Shown piece by piece: positions 37,930-46,865 of a stretch of 64,000 nucleotides of DNA; position 1 is the stretch's first letter; every line of letters starts with the position of its first letter. The notes under the pieces are model-generated. The model ran no database searches and was not told the DNA's origin. It saw only the letters and a list, made by a program, of their open reading frames with translations. The stretch spans positions 62,001-126,000 of the forward strand of contig CAJXLB010000002.1 in NCBI GenBank assembly GCA_913055905.1, given 5' to 3'. This DNA comes from an uncultured Winogradskyella sp. Lineage in GTDB: Bacteria > Bacteroidota > Bacteroidia > Flavobacteriales > Flavobacteriaceae. The translations under genes and the position numbers were made by a program.

Positions 37930-38091
37930 TCGCTAAGAAAAGGCTTAAATCTCGTATTGAAATTGCATTTTTCTATGTGTTCATAGCCTTGCAATATGGA
38001 TTTAGAATATGCCTTGGAAATTTGTCTTTTTCATACAAATGATGATCTCATTTTATGAAATTGAAAAATATTGCCACAATTTTTTAGGAAT

Positions 38092-39570
38092 TTAATTTTG
38101 TGCCCTTAGAGCTCTTATTTTAATATTTACGGCAGCAAAAAATAAGGTTGTAAATGGGCTTAGCCAATTGAAAATGGCATAAACAAAATAATCGGCAACA
38201 CTAACGCCCAAAACGCCAGATTGGTAGGCGCCACAAGTGTTCCAAGGAATAAGAACCGAAGTTACGGTTCCAGAGTCTTCCAAGGTCCTACTTAAATTTT
38301 CAGGAGCAAGATTGCGATCTTCATAAGCTTTCTTGAACATTTTTCCCGGAATGACGATAGCTAAATATTGGTCGGACGCGATTACGTTTAATCCCAAACA
38401 ACTAACAACGGTACTAGCAAATAAACCAAAAACAGATTTAGCTATGGAGAGTAAAGCTTTCGTGATTCTTGCGAGAGCACCAATGGCATCCATAATACCA
38501 CCAAAAACCATAGCGCAAAGAATAAGAAAAATCGTCCAAAGCATTCCTTGCATGCCTCCAGCAGAAAATAGTTCATTTAATTTTTCATTATCGGTTTCAA
38601 TAGCCGTATCAGAAAGTATGGCTTGTATTACTGCACCTACTTTAGAATCTGATAGTCCATCTAGGATTGTGGGTTGAAATATAAACGCAAATACAGCCGC
38701 TAATAAAACACCAGTTGCCAATGCTGTAATCGGTTTTGTCTTTAGCAGTATTAAGGCAATTACAGCTATTGGAACTAGGAATAACCATGGCGTGATGTTG
38801 AATGTCGTTTCTATAGTGGCTAATAGATTGCTCACATCGGCACTACCTGTAGTATCAACCGTAAAGCTCATAATTGAAAAAACTAACAGCGCAATGGTAA
38901 TTGTGGGTACCGTTGTAAACGACATGTATCTAATGTGGGTAAATAAATCTGTACCCGCCATAGCTGGAGCCAAATTGGTAGTATCGCTCAAGGGTGACAT
39001 TTTATCACCAAAATAGGCTCCTGAGATTACAGCTCCAGCAATCATTCCCGGATTGAGTCCAAGGGCCGTCCCAATGCCAACCAGAGCAATCCCTACGGTT
39101 GCTGACGTGGTCCAAGAACTTCCCGTAGCGATAGAGATTAAGGCCGAAATAACAACTGAAGCAGGTAGAAATATTTCGGGATTAAGAACCTTGAGTCCGT
39201 AATAAACCATCGCAGGTATGACACCGCTTACAAGCCAAGTGCCTGCCAAGGCACCTACAAGAAAAAGAATTAAAATTGGGACAAAAACGCTCTTAATATT
39301 TTCCCATACTTCTTTAAACATGAGGGACAATTTCACGTTGTTTAAGAGTCCGTCTATCATAGCCACGCCACCTCCCATGAGAAGAATTAATTGGTTGGTG
39401 TATTCTCCAAACCATTCTTGATCCTCCACAAAGAAAATATTGTAGGCTAGTAAGCCCATTAGGATGACAACAGGAATGAGCGCCTCATAAATATTAAGTT
39501 CCTTGTTATCAATTATGTGTTGTGCGCCTGCTTCTATTTCACTGATGCCGTCATTATCCTTATCGCTCAT
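38092..39570 (-). CDS. NhaC-family Na+/H+ antiporter
   Basis: A 492-residue polytopic membrane protein with about 11-12 helices. Characteristic segments: LPASVVISALISIATGSSWT, VGIALVGIGTALGLNPGMIAGAVISGAYFGDKMSPLSDTTNLA (in short, SGAYFGDKMSPLSDTTNLAP), and LSRTLEDSGTVTSVLIPWNT. It should export Na+ in exchange for protons, supporting salt and pH balance, which fits a marine lifestyle. It is monocistronic. Confidence 0.88.
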   Translation of the reverse strand: MSDKDNDGISEIEAGAQHIIDNKELNIYEALIPVVILMGLLAYNIFFVEDQEWFGEYTNQLILLMGGGVAMIDGLLNNVKLSLMFKEVWENIKSVFVPILILFLVGALAGTWLVSGVIPAMVYYGLKVLNPEIFLPASVVISALISIATGSSWTTSATVGIALVGIGTALGLNPGMIAGAVISGAYFGDKMSPLSDTTNLAPAMAGTDLFTHIRYMSFTTVPTITIALLVFSIMSFTVDTTGSADVSNLLATIETTFNITPWLFLVPIAVIALILLKTKPITALATGVLLAAVFAFIFQPTILDGLSDSKVGAVIQAILSDTAIETDNEKLNELFSAGGMQGMLWTIFLILCAMVFGGIMDAIGALARITKALLSIAKSVFGLFASTVVSCLGLNVIASDQYLAIVIPGKMFKKAYEDRNLAPENLSRTLEDSGTVTSVLIPWNTCGAYQSGVLGVSVADYFVYAIFNWLSPFTTLFFAAVNIKIRALRAQN

Positions 39571-39653
39571 GTACTGGGATTTTCAGTTGTAATGTTACGA
39601 TTTTGTTAAGCCATTTGCAAATACTATAATGTTGTACTTTTACATTTTGGTTT

Positions 39654-40688
39654 ATGGATTCATTGACTCAAATTGTAGTTGGTGCGGCTTGTGGAGAAGT
39701 TGTACTTGGAAAGAAAATAGGGAATAAGGCCATGTTGTTTGGGGCCATAGGAGGGACTATTCCAGATTTAGACGTTATTGTTGGGAGGCTCATCTATAAT
39801 AATGAAATAGATGCCTTGGTTTTTCACCGTGGGTTCATGCATTCTTTTCTTTTTGCTTTTTTGGGTGCTTTTGTTTTTGGTTGGATAACGCATAAGTTTT
39901 ACAACAAAAATAAGCGACAGGGACAAACCACAGCTCGGGACTGGATATTGTTGTTTTTTTGGGCGCTATTCACGCATCCTATCATAGATAGTTTTACACC
40001 TTATGGCACGCAATTGTTTGCACCATTTTCTAATTACAAGGTAGCATTTAACAATATTGCCGTTGTAGATCCCCTTTATACTTTACCATTTTTAATTCCT
40101 TTAATAGTGGCAACATTTTATAAGAGAGCCAATGATTACAGACGCCATTTAACAGTTATAGGATGTGCTCTGAGTTCTTTATACATGGTTTTTACACTTT
40201 TTAATCAGCAAAGTGTGGAAACTGTTTTCAAACAATCATTAGAAGCAAATGAAATCCCCTTTCAGCGTATCCAAGTGCAACCAACCATTTTTAATAATAT
40301 TCTTTGGTATGGTGTTGCAGAAACAGAAGCTTATTATCATTTTGGATTTTATTCTTTGTTGGATAATGACAAATCGTTTAAAAATTGGGCTAAAGTAAAG
40401 AAGCAACACGGTCTTTTACCTATGGAGCACAACGATTTGACCAAGCTAGCGTGGTTTAGTAATGGCTATTTTAACATAAATCCAATTAAAAACAACAATG
40501 AGTTCATCTTTAATGATTTAAGGTATCCGTTATTAAATCCCGAAGATGCGTCATCTACATTATTTTCATTCACTTTAGTACAAGCCGAAAGTCGTTGGGA
40601 TATAAAAAACAGGTTTCCTAAACTAAATGAGAAGCCAACATTAACGTCTTTATTTGGCCCTATGTTTAATAGGCTTAAAGGACAATAA
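39654..40688 (+). CDS. YdjM/LexA-regulated-type membrane-bound metal-dependent hydrolase
   Basis: A 344-residue membrane protein of the DUF457 (YdjM-like) family. The metal motifs are GGTIPDLDVIVGR, FHRGFMHSFLFA and HPIIDSFTPYGTQLFAPFS. Four to five membrane helices follow, and the C-terminal 150 residues are soluble. Family members are inner-membrane phospholipase C-like or metal-dependent hydrolases of uncertain substrate. It diverges from the NhaC gene. Confidence 0.85.
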   Translation: MDSLTQIVVGAACGEVVLGKKIGNKAMLFGAIGGTIPDLDVIVGRLIYNNEIDALVFHRGFMHSFLFAFLGAFVFGWITHKFYNKNKRQGQTTARDWILLFFWALFTHPIIDSFTPYGTQLFAPFSNYKVAFNNIAVVDPLYTLPFLIPLIVATFYKRANDYRRHLTVIGCALSSLYMVFTLFNQQSVETVFKQSLEANEIPFQRIQVQPTIFNNILWYGVAETEAYYHFGFYSLLDNDKSFKNWAKVKKQHGLLPMEHNDLTKLAWFSNGYFNINPIKNNNEFIFNDLRYPLLNPEDASSTLFSFTLVQAESRWDIKNRFPKLNEKPTLTSLFGPMFNRLKGQ

Positions 40689-40725
40689 GTTGTGATTGCT
40701 CTTTATATGTATTGGGCGCAATTTC

Positions 40726-41925
40726 CTAAAGAACATTCAAATCTTTCATGGCTTGATGCATTCTTTGAAAAGTACGTTCAATATCAGCGTCCAGTCCAAT
40801 TGAAAATCGTATAAGGCCCTCACTTAATCCCATTTCTTTTTGTTCTTCTTCTGGAATTTCTGAAGACGTGGAACTTCCGGGTGCAGAAAACAATGTTTTG
40901 TAGAACCCTAAACTCACGGCCAAATAGCCTAAATTTCGTTCCTGCATTAGCTCCATAAGGGCATTAGCCTTTTCTAGTGAGCCTACATCTATTGTAAGCA
41001 TGCCGCCATAGCCATAGGCTTTATTCATCATGCTTTTAAAAAGCTCATGCGAGGCATGGGATTTGAGACCTGGATATACCGTTTTTAGACCTAAGTTCTC
41101 AAATTGCTCAGCAAGATAGAGGGCGTTTTTGCTATGTTGCTGCATGCGTATGTGTAAGGTTCTTAAATTCTTCAGAATTGAAGCGGAGCGGAGGCTATCC
41201 ATGGTGGAGCCCAATAGCATGGCAGCGCCATCATTGACATTCCTTAGGCTGTCAATAAATTCTTGGCTACCACATACTACACCACCAACGGTATCACTAG
41301 AGCCATTTATAAACTTTGTAAGACTGTGAATAACAACATCCGCACCCAATATTTTTGGCGAAATAGAGAGCGGAGAGAAAGTATTGTCTACAATAAGTTT
41401 AAGGTCGTGTTTTTGGGCAATTTTAGCCAGTGCGGTTAAATCGGCAACCTCTAATAAAGGATTACTCACAGATTCGCAATATAGAATCTTGGTTTTTGGA
41501 GTAATACTGTTTTCTACTTTATCCAAATCAGTTATATCTACAAAGGAGGTTTCCATACCCATTCTTGGTGCAAAATTCTTAAGAAAGGCGTAGGTGCCAC
41601 CATAAATGGTTCTACTACTAACAATATGTTCTCCGCTTCCGCATAATTGCATTAATACAGCCGTAATTGCTCCCATGCCAGAAGCCGTAACCGTAGCGGC
41701 TTCCGTGCCTTCCATTGAAGCCAATGCCTGGCCAAGATATAAGTTAGAAGGTGAAGAATGCCTTGAATATAGATAACAGCCTTCTGCATTACCTTCAAAA
41801 GTATCGAACATGGTTTTTGCAGAAAGGAACGTATAGGTTGAGGAGTCTGATATTGATGGGTTCACACCTCCAAATTCTCCAAAATATTGTAAATCCTGTA
41901 TGTTGTTTGCGGGTTTAAATGACAT
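40726..41925 (-). CDS. Cys/Met-metabolism PLP-dependent enzyme
   Basis: A 399-residue fold-type I PLP enzyme of the cystathionine/methionine gamma-lyase family. The PLP lysine is Lys204 (SLTKFINGSSD), and YSR (53-55) binds the cofactor phosphate. The residue matching methionine gamma-lyase's catalytic Cys116 is Gly110 (IYGGTYAFL), so a true methionine gamma-lyase activity is doubtful. It may be a cystathionine- or homocysteine-type lyase or synthase. It is divergent from an Lrp regulator gene 157 nt away, which probably controls it. Confidence 0.85.
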   Translation of the reverse strand: MSFKPANNIQDLQYFGEFGGVNPSISDSSTYTFLSAKTMFDTFEGNAEGCYLYSRHSSPSNLYLGQALASMEGTEAATVTASGMGAITAVLMQLCGSGEHIVSSRTIYGGTYAFLKNFAPRMGMETSFVDITDLDKVENSITPKTKILYCESVSNPLLEVADLTALAKIAQKHDLKLIVDNTFSPLSISPKILGADVVIHSLTKFINGSSDTVGGVVCGSQEFIDSLRNVNDGAAMLLGSTMDSLRSASILKNLRTLHIRMQQHSKNALYLAEQFENLGLKTVYPGLKSHASHELFKSMMNKAYGYGGMLTIDVGSLEKANALMELMQERNLGYLAVSLGFYKTLFSAPGSSTSSEIPEEEQKEMGLSEGLIRFSIGLDADIERTFQRMHQAMKDLNVL

Positions 41926-42009
41926 GATTATATTGATTTAGCGTAATCAAATTTCAAAATTTATGGAGTAATAATCAACAGATAAATAATTTTTTAGAAA
42001 AATAAATTA

Positions 42010-42027
42010 TATTTATCTATATAAATA
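42010..42027. promoter_or_regulatory. Candidate Lrp operator
   Basis: TATTTAT (42010-42016) and ATAAATA (42021-42027) form a dyad around CTAT in the divergent promoter region between the PLP enzyme and the Lrp-type regulator. AT-rich dyads of this size suit Lrp/AsnC binding. In AT-rich DNA this is suggestive only. Confidence 0.3.
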
Positions 42028-42082
42028 GAATAAAAAACTAAAAATTAGAATTAATCACTTAAATAGTTGATTTATTTTCAAT

Positions 42083-42541
42083 ATGCGTTTAGACAATTTA
42101 GACAAACAACTTTTGGGCTTGCTGCAAGACAATTGTAAATACACTAATAAAGCATTGGCAATTGAATTAGGGTTATCTGTTACCGCAGTTTACGAACGGA
42201 TTAAAAAACTTGAAAGGAATGGTATTGTTAAGGGCTATACTGCGCTCGTTGATAAATCTAAGGTAGATAAGGGGTTTGTAGCCTTTTGCCACGTAAAATT
42301 AATACAACATACGCAGGATTATGTTGTCAAATTTGAGCGCGAGGTAAAACAATTAAGCGAGGTTTTAGAATGCTACCATATTAGCGGTGATTATGATTAT
42401 ATACTTAAGGTTTTGGTGAAGGACGTGAACGAATTCAGGGACTTCATGGTCAATAAGCTTACCAGAATCGATCATATTGGTAGCACGCACAGTATGTTTG
42501 TTATAGGTGAGGTGAAGCATACAACAAAAATTACGTTTTAA
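42083..42541 (+). CDS. Lrp/AsnC-family transcriptional regulator
   Basis: A 152-residue regulator with an N-terminal winged HTH (LDKQLLGLLQDNCKYTNKAL, then LSVTAVYERIKKLERNGIV) and a C-terminal RAM ligand-binding domain (VLECYHISGDYDYILKVLVKD). It should bind an amino acid and control the divergently transcribed PLP enzyme gene, a common arrangement of Lrp regulators with Cys/Met lyases (as in MdeR/MdeA of Pseudomonas putida). Confidence 0.93.
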   Translation: MRLDNLDKQLLGLLQDNCKYTNKALAIELGLSVTAVYERIKKLERNGIVKGYTALVDKSKVDKGFVAFCHVKLIQHTQDYVVKFEREVKQLSEVLECYHISGDYDYILKVLVKDVNEFRDFMVNKLTRIDHIGSTHSMFVIGEVKHTTKITF

Positions 42542-42591
42542 GCTTTAATTTTAAAAATTACCCTAACTTTAGGCTTCTTTTATACCCTAAC

Positions 42592-43362
42592 ATGAACACT
42601 GAACAAATAGAGCAGGCTTACGGCCAAATATTTAGCTCATATGATAATCCATTTCTGAGCGAGCATATCAAAAAAATTATAGAATCTGATGTTTATCTAC
42701 CCTATAACTCTACTTTTTTCTGTATTACTAATACACAAACCTTAAGTTTTGAATACATCAGCAAAAATATGGCGGCCTGCATAGGTCTCGATCCAGATGA
42801 ACTTAAGCATAAAGGTATGCGGTTCTTTTGGGCAAAAATGCATCCTGAAGATATAGAGCAGTGGCTAACAGCTCTTAATGACTTAATGAACTTTACTCTA
42901 GATACCATACCAGAGAAAGACAGGAATCAAATGACCTATACTTGGAATTATCGCATAAAAAACGGGCAAAATAAGTATGTCAATATCATTCAAAATACGA
43001 CGCCTCTGGAGTTTGACGAGAACAATAAACCTATAATTGGTTTGGCACATTATACTGTATTAGGCTATGAAACCCATCTTCCTGTATGTTGTTCGGCAAA
43101 GTTTTTAAATGAACATAAAGAGTACGAGACATTGTACTTTAATAATTATTCGCAAAAATTACTTAACAGTGGCATCAGTAACAGGGAACGAGATATTATA
43201 AGGTTGCTGGTGCTTAATAAGAGCAGCAAGGAAATAGCCGAAAAGCTTAATATTAGTCCAAACACCGTTGATACGCACAGGAGAAACATACTTAAAAAAC
43301 TAAATATATCATCCACAGGGGAATTAGTAGGTATGCTCAGGCTCAATCAAAATTTCATTTAA
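42592..43362 (+). CDS. PAS-LuxR type transcriptional regulator
   Basis: A 256-residue protein with a PAS-like sensor region (about 30-170: LSFEYISKNMAACIGLDPDEL, KMHPEDIEQW, YVNIIQNTTPLEF) and a C-terminal LuxR/GerE HTH (SNRERDIIRLLVLNKSSKEI, then NTVDTHRRNILKKLNI). The PAS region lacks visible cofactor ligands. It may be a cytoplasmic sensor that changes transcription directly. It follows the Lrp gene by 50 nt and might be co-transcribed. Confidence 0.85.
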   Translation: MNTEQIEQAYGQIFSSYDNPFLSEHIKKIIESDVYLPYNSTFFCITNTQTLSFEYISKNMAACIGLDPDELKHKGMRFFWAKMHPEDIEQWLTALNDLMNFTLDTIPEKDRNQMTYTWNYRIKNGQNKYVNIIQNTTPLEFDENNKPIIGLAHYTVLGYETHLPVCCSAKFLNEHKEYETLYFNNYSQKLLNSGISNRERDIIRLLVLNKSSKEIAEKLNISPNTVDTHRRNILKKLNISSTGELVGMLRLNQNFI

Positions 43363-43491
43363 GAGGACTGATTAAGTTTTCTTCAAATTTTCTGATTTGT
43401 GTAATAATTTACTCAATTTGAGTATTGTCATTATCTAAAAATTATACGAATTTTACAACTGCTATTAATTACGTTCTGAGGTGAACTTAAG

Positions 43492-43538
43492 GGTGTCTTG
43501 GCGAAAGTTATCATTGGCTTTTGCAAGGCACCTTTTTT
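43492..43538 (+). terminator. Terminator between the PAS-LuxR gene and lpdA
   Basis: GGTGTCTTG (43492-43500) pairs with CAAGGCACC (43524-43532) and the inner GCGAAAG with CTTTTGC, followed by six T. It lies 130 nt after the PAS-LuxR stop. Confidence 0.75.
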
Positions 43539-43616
43539 ATGTGATAAACCAAAAGTAAAATCAACAAACCGCTCATAAAAGTAATATTAGGTACTAGGTA
43601 AACGGCTTCTATATTG

Positions 43617-43624
43617 TACTTTTG
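43617..43624 (+). promoter_or_regulatory. Candidate lpdA -7 element
   Basis: TACTTTTG matches TAnnTTTG, 26 nt before the ATG at 43651. Confidence 0.5.
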
Positions 43625-43650
43625 TAATTCTATTTAAAAAGATATTTTTT

Positions 43651-45057
43651 ATGAATTCATACGACGTTATTGTTATTGGTTCAGGGCCTGGAGGCTATGT
43701 GGCCGCTATTCGCTGCTCGCAACTAGGAATGAAGACTGCCATTATAGAAAAATACGCAACTTTAGGTGGTACATGCCTCAATGTGGGCTGTATTCCAAGT
43801 AAGGCATTGTTAAGCTCTTCACATCATTATGAAGAAGCCACTAAACATTTTAGCGATCACGGTATTGAAATTCCTGGCGACATCAAGGTGAATTTGGAAA
43901 AAATGATAGCGCGAAAGCAGGCTGTCGTGGACCAAACGACAGGAGGTATTAATTTCTTGATGGATAAGAACAATATAGATGTTTACAAAGGCTTAGGGTC
44001 ATTTAAGGATGCCACCCATGTTAATATTGCTAAGAATGATGGTACAACCGAAACCATTCAAGGAAAGAATATCATAATTGCCACAGGTAGCAAGCCTAGC
44101 AACTTGCCTTTTATAGAATTGGACAAAGAGCGCATCATAACCTCTACAGAAGCACTTAAATTAAAGGAAGTTCCCAAACATCTAGTGATTATTGGAGGTG
44201 GTGTTATTGGTCTAGAGCTGGGGCAAGTGTATTACAGATTAGGTGCAGAGGTTACGGTAATTGAGTATATGGATCGCATTCTACCAACTATGGATGCCGG
44301 TTTATCCAAAGAGCTTAATAAAGTCTTTAAAAAGGCCAAATGTAAAATGATGATGTCACATAAAGTTCAGTCCGTTGAGCGAAAAGGTGATGAGGTTATC
44401 ATTACAGCCCAGAACAAAAAAGGAGAAACGGTAGAGGTAAAAGGCGACTACTGTTTAGTGTCAGTAGGAAGGCGACCATATACCGAAGGCTTAAATGCCG
44501 AAGCCGCAGGCGTTAAAATAAACGATAAGGGGCAAGTTGAAGTCAATGACCATTTACAAACAGCTACCTCAAACATTTATGCTATTGGAGATGTGGTAAG
44601 AGGAGCCATGCTGGCTCATAAGGCCGAAGAGGAAGGCGTTTTTGTGGCTGAAACCATAGCAGGACAAAAACCACATATTGATTATAACCTTATTCCTGGT
44701 GTTGTTTATACATGGCCAGAAGTTGCCGCAGTAGGTAAGACCGAAGAAGAACTAAAAGCCGATAATGTTGAGTACAAAGTAGGGCAGTTTCCATTCAGGG
44801 CATTAGGTAGGGCAAGAGCAAGTGGCGATATTGATGGTTTTGTTAAGATATTGGCAGACAAAAATACCGATGAAGTACTTGGTGTGCATATGATAGGAGC
44901 ACGTTGTGCCGATTTAATTGCAGAGGCAGTAACGGCAATGGAGTTTAGGGCATCGGCAGAAGACATTTCAAGATACTCACACGCGCATCCTACTTTTGCA
45001 GAAGCTGTAAAAGAGGCCGCACTGGCTGCAACGGACAATAGAGCTTTACACGTGTAA
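43651..45057 (+). CDS. lpdA: Dihydrolipoyl dehydrogenase
   Basis: The E3 component of 2-oxoacid dehydrogenase complexes reoxidises dihydrolipoamide with NAD+. The 468-residue flavoprotein has the FAD motif GSGPGGYVAA (10-19), the redox disulfide Cys42-Cys47 (GGTCLNVGCIPSK), a second NAD motif GGGVIGLELG, IYAIGDVVRGAML, and the catalytic HAHPTFAEAVKEA dyad. Length is normal. No other complex subunits are in the window. A strong terminator follows. Confidence 0.95.
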   Translation: MNSYDVIVIGSGPGGYVAAIRCSQLGMKTAIIEKYATLGGTCLNVGCIPSKALLSSSHHYEEATKHFSDHGIEIPGDIKVNLEKMIARKQAVVDQTTGGINFLMDKNNIDVYKGLGSFKDATHVNIAKNDGTTETIQGKNIIIATGSKPSNLPFIELDKERIITSTEALKLKEVPKHLVIIGGGVIGLELGQVYYRLGAEVTVIEYMDRILPTMDAGLSKELNKVFKKAKCKMMMSHKVQSVERKGDEVIITAQNKKGETVEVKGDYCLVSVGRRPYTEGLNAEAAGVKINDKGQVEVNDHLQTATSNIYAIGDVVRGAMLAHKAEEEGVFVAETIAGQKPHIDYNLIPGVVYTWPEVAAVGKTEEELKADNVEYKVGQFPFRALGRARASGDIDGFVKILADKNTDEVLGVHMIGARCADLIAEAVTAMEFRASAEDISRYSHAHPTFAEAVKEAALAATDNRALHV

Positions 45058-45084
45058 AGAATTGATAAATTAATTTAGTAGAAC

Positions 45085-45132
45085 AAAGGCTTTTGCCGCT
45101 TTTTCGAAAGCGTAGTAAAAGCCTTTTTGTTT
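45085..45132 (+). terminator. lpdA terminator
   Basis: AAAGGCTTTT (45085-45094) pairs with AAAAGCCTTT (45117-45126), with an inner CGCTTT/AAAGCG hairpin, and is followed by a T-rich tail. Confidence 0.85.
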
Positions 45133-45152
45133 TATAAAAATGAATGGGCAGT

Positions 45153-45743
45153 CTATATCTCTTGAATAAGGTCTGCAATACGCAAGCGTCTGCTGTAGTC
45201 CTCCTCATTAATGTCTCTTACAAAACAATAAGGGCTAATTTCTTCTTGTATAACTTTTGCGTTAAGGTCTTCTACTTTGTAGGGGCCAAATTCCTCAGAT
45301 TTTTCTATGTAGTAAAACTCATGGTCGTAGATGGTACTGGCTACCTTCTGTTGATATTTAAATTTTAAAAACTCCTGAATATCTTCAACAGAATTAATGT
45401 CATCGTTGTAGTTAGAGGTGTTGATGAACATGGCGAAACCTGACTTATTCTGGTGGTCTAAAACCAATATGTCTTTGTCTCTAAAATAAGCCTTAACGAT
45501 AATTAATCCATCCTCAGTTTCAACCGAAAATATATTATCGATATCTAAACCCCAGGCTGTTTCAATAGTTTCACCTCTACTTTTAATCTCTAGGACATTC
45601 TCGGATCTAAAAGTATAGATAGATTTTTTTTCCGAAATGCCATTGACCAGAATCCATTCCCTATTTATAAAATGGGACTCAAAATGTTGAGAGTAATCAA
45701 ACGGTTTTAAATTTGGGACGGTTTTGTGAATATCGTTGTTCAT
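45153..45743 (-). CDS. Hypothetical protein with C-terminal GYF-like segment
   Basis: A 196-residue soluble protein. Residues 25-130 are beta-rich and unassigned (IYTFRSENVLEIKSRGETIE). The end reads FYYIEKSEEFGPYKVEDLNA and then EEISPYCFVRDINEEDYSRR, resembling the GYF_2 (DUF4339) pattern of GPY/GPF followed by a strand and W/Y position. GYF domains bind proline-rich peptides; binding here is inference. It converges on lpdA. Confidence 0.6.
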   Translation of the reverse strand: MNNDIHKTVPNLKPFDYSQHFESHFINREWILVNGISEKKSIYTFRSENVLEIKSRGETIETAWGLDIDNIFSVETEDGLIIVKAYFRDKDILVLDHQNKSGFAMFINTSNYNDDINSVEDIQEFLKFKYQQKVASTIYDHEFYYIEKSEEFGPYKVEDLNAKVIQEEISPYCFVRDINEEDYSRRLRIADLIQEI

Positions 45744-45937
45744 GAGTAGATGACTTTAAGGCACTTACAAGATAAAAACGATTTTTTAAAGTCCACGTTG
45801 AAAAAAGATAAAGTTTATGTTAAAATAGATGAAATTCAATTCATTGACAAAAATTACGTCCAACGACATGGCTTATTTGTTGATTTTAGGCCAAGAATTA
45901 AGGCTGTGTTGACTATTTTTGACTAAACTAAACTGTT

Positions 45938-46342
45938 TTGGAAGCACTAACCCTTACAACACCAGCCTTACTTTTCTCCGCAATTTCATTAATTATGTTA
46001 GCCTATACCAATAGATTTTTGGCCTATGCGGCTGTCATTAGAAATTTAAGTGAAAAATATAGAGAACGCCAGTTAGAGTCACTTAAACGTCAAATTATTA
46101 ATTTGAAGTTGCGACTTAATCTTACCCGCTACATGCAGATTTTTGGAATATCTAGTCTTTTGCTGTGTGTTTTAACCATGTTCCTCATTTATATTGAACA
46201 AAACACTTTTGCGGTTTGGATATTCGGTATAGCCTTGTTGTTGCTCATTTTGTCCTTAGCACTGCTAATTTGGGAAATTCAAATTTCAATTAGAGCCTTG
46301 GGACATCATTTAGAGGATGTAGAAGATCAACTAAAACAATAA
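45938..46342 (+). CDS. DUF2721 membrane protein (TTG start)
   Basis: A 134-residue membrane protein of the DUF2721 family: LTTPALLFSAISLIMLAYTNR, a charged loop (RNLSEKYRERQLESLKRQII), and two more helices. The conserved N-terminal segment begins immediately after a TTG codon, and an in-frame stop lies 9 nt upstream (45929-45931). No ATG is available before residue 20, so the start is almost certainly TTG at 45938. Function unknown. Confidence 0.8.
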   Translation: MEALTLTTPALLFSAISLIMLAYTNRFLAYAAVIRNLSEKYRERQLESLKRQIINLKLRLNLTRYMQIFGISSLLLCVLTMFLIYIEQNTFAVWIFGIALLLLILSLALLIWEIQISIRALGHHLEDVEDQLKQ

Positions 46343-46536
46343 CTTCACTTTTTACAATCTTGAACAAAATGCAAGGGTTTTCGTTTGTGTTACAATTTTT
46401 AATTAAAAACGCTTATTTCATGTACAGCATGAATCAACCAAACTGAAAAAATGGCTAGACGAGTAGATTCTGTTAAGAATATTTCTGTATTTTTATCAAA
46501 AATTATGATGAAAAAATCTATTTAGATTTTTAATAG

Positions 46537-46626
46537 GCTACATACTCTCAAGTGCATATGCAGGATCAACTATAAGGTTAGGGTTATAGATTTTATCTTG
46601 TGATAGAATGCGGTCCTGCGCACTTG
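46537..46626 (+). ncRNA. Structured RNA candidate (three-way junction)
   Basis: The sequence folds into a three-way junction. The closing helix pairs CAAGTGC (46549-46555) with GCACTTG (46620-46626), a 4-nt ATAT bulge follows on the 5' side, and GCAGGA (46560-46565) pairs with TCCTGC (46614-46619). Inside are hairpin A (CTATAA 46570-46575 / TTATAG 46584-46589, loop GGTTAGGG) and hairpin B (ATTTTATC 46590-46597 / GATAGAAT 46602-46609, loop TTGT). A terminator follows. No ORF fits. The 5' end is estimated from a weak TAGATTTT box (46523-46530). It could be a small RNA such as the Rfam Flavo-1 or 6S type, or a cis-element; the family was not identified. Confidence 0.6.
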
Positions 46627-46633
46627 TTCTTAT

Positions 46634-46662
46634 AAAAAAACCTCTTTCTTAAGAGGTTTTTT
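46634..46662 (+). terminator. Terminator of the RNA candidate
   Basis: AAAAAACCTCTT (to 46646) pairs with AAGAGGTTTTTT (46651-46662) around a TCTT loop. A- and T-runs allow action on both strands. Confidence 0.9.
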
Positions 46663-46806
46663 CTTTTTATAGCCTGAAGTCTAGAAAATACTGCATATTT
46701 GTTTTTGTAGATGGAATTTCTGGAAAATTTTATAGCAGTCTAAAAGTTACAACAGGAGATTTAGCATTAAAGGCTTCTGTTGGATGTTTTTTAGGTATAA
46801 AGACTG

Positions 46807-46839
46807 TTGTAAAAGACTTTTATTTCAGAATTAAATTTG
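46807..46839 (+). promoter_or_regulatory. pabB promoter candidate
   Basis: TTG (46807-46809) and TAAATTTG (46832-46839) at 22-nt spacing. The start would fall about 20 nt before the TTG codon of pabB, which supports that start. Confidence 0.45.
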
Positions 46840-46865
46840 AGTACTTTGCAGCAATTCAATTTCCA

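Larger units (their letters stand above)
46343..46865. other. 523-nt intergenic region with RNA candidate
   Basis: The region upstream of pabB carries a structured RNA candidate at 46537-46626, a bidirectional terminator at 46634-46662, and a pabB promoter box at 46832-46839. The first 180 nt are AT-rich and no feature is supported there. Confidence 0.6.

Noticed and set aside
45938-45997. Alternative ATG for DUF2721 at 45995
   Set aside because: It would cut off the conserved LTTPALLFSAISL segment, so the TTG start is kept.
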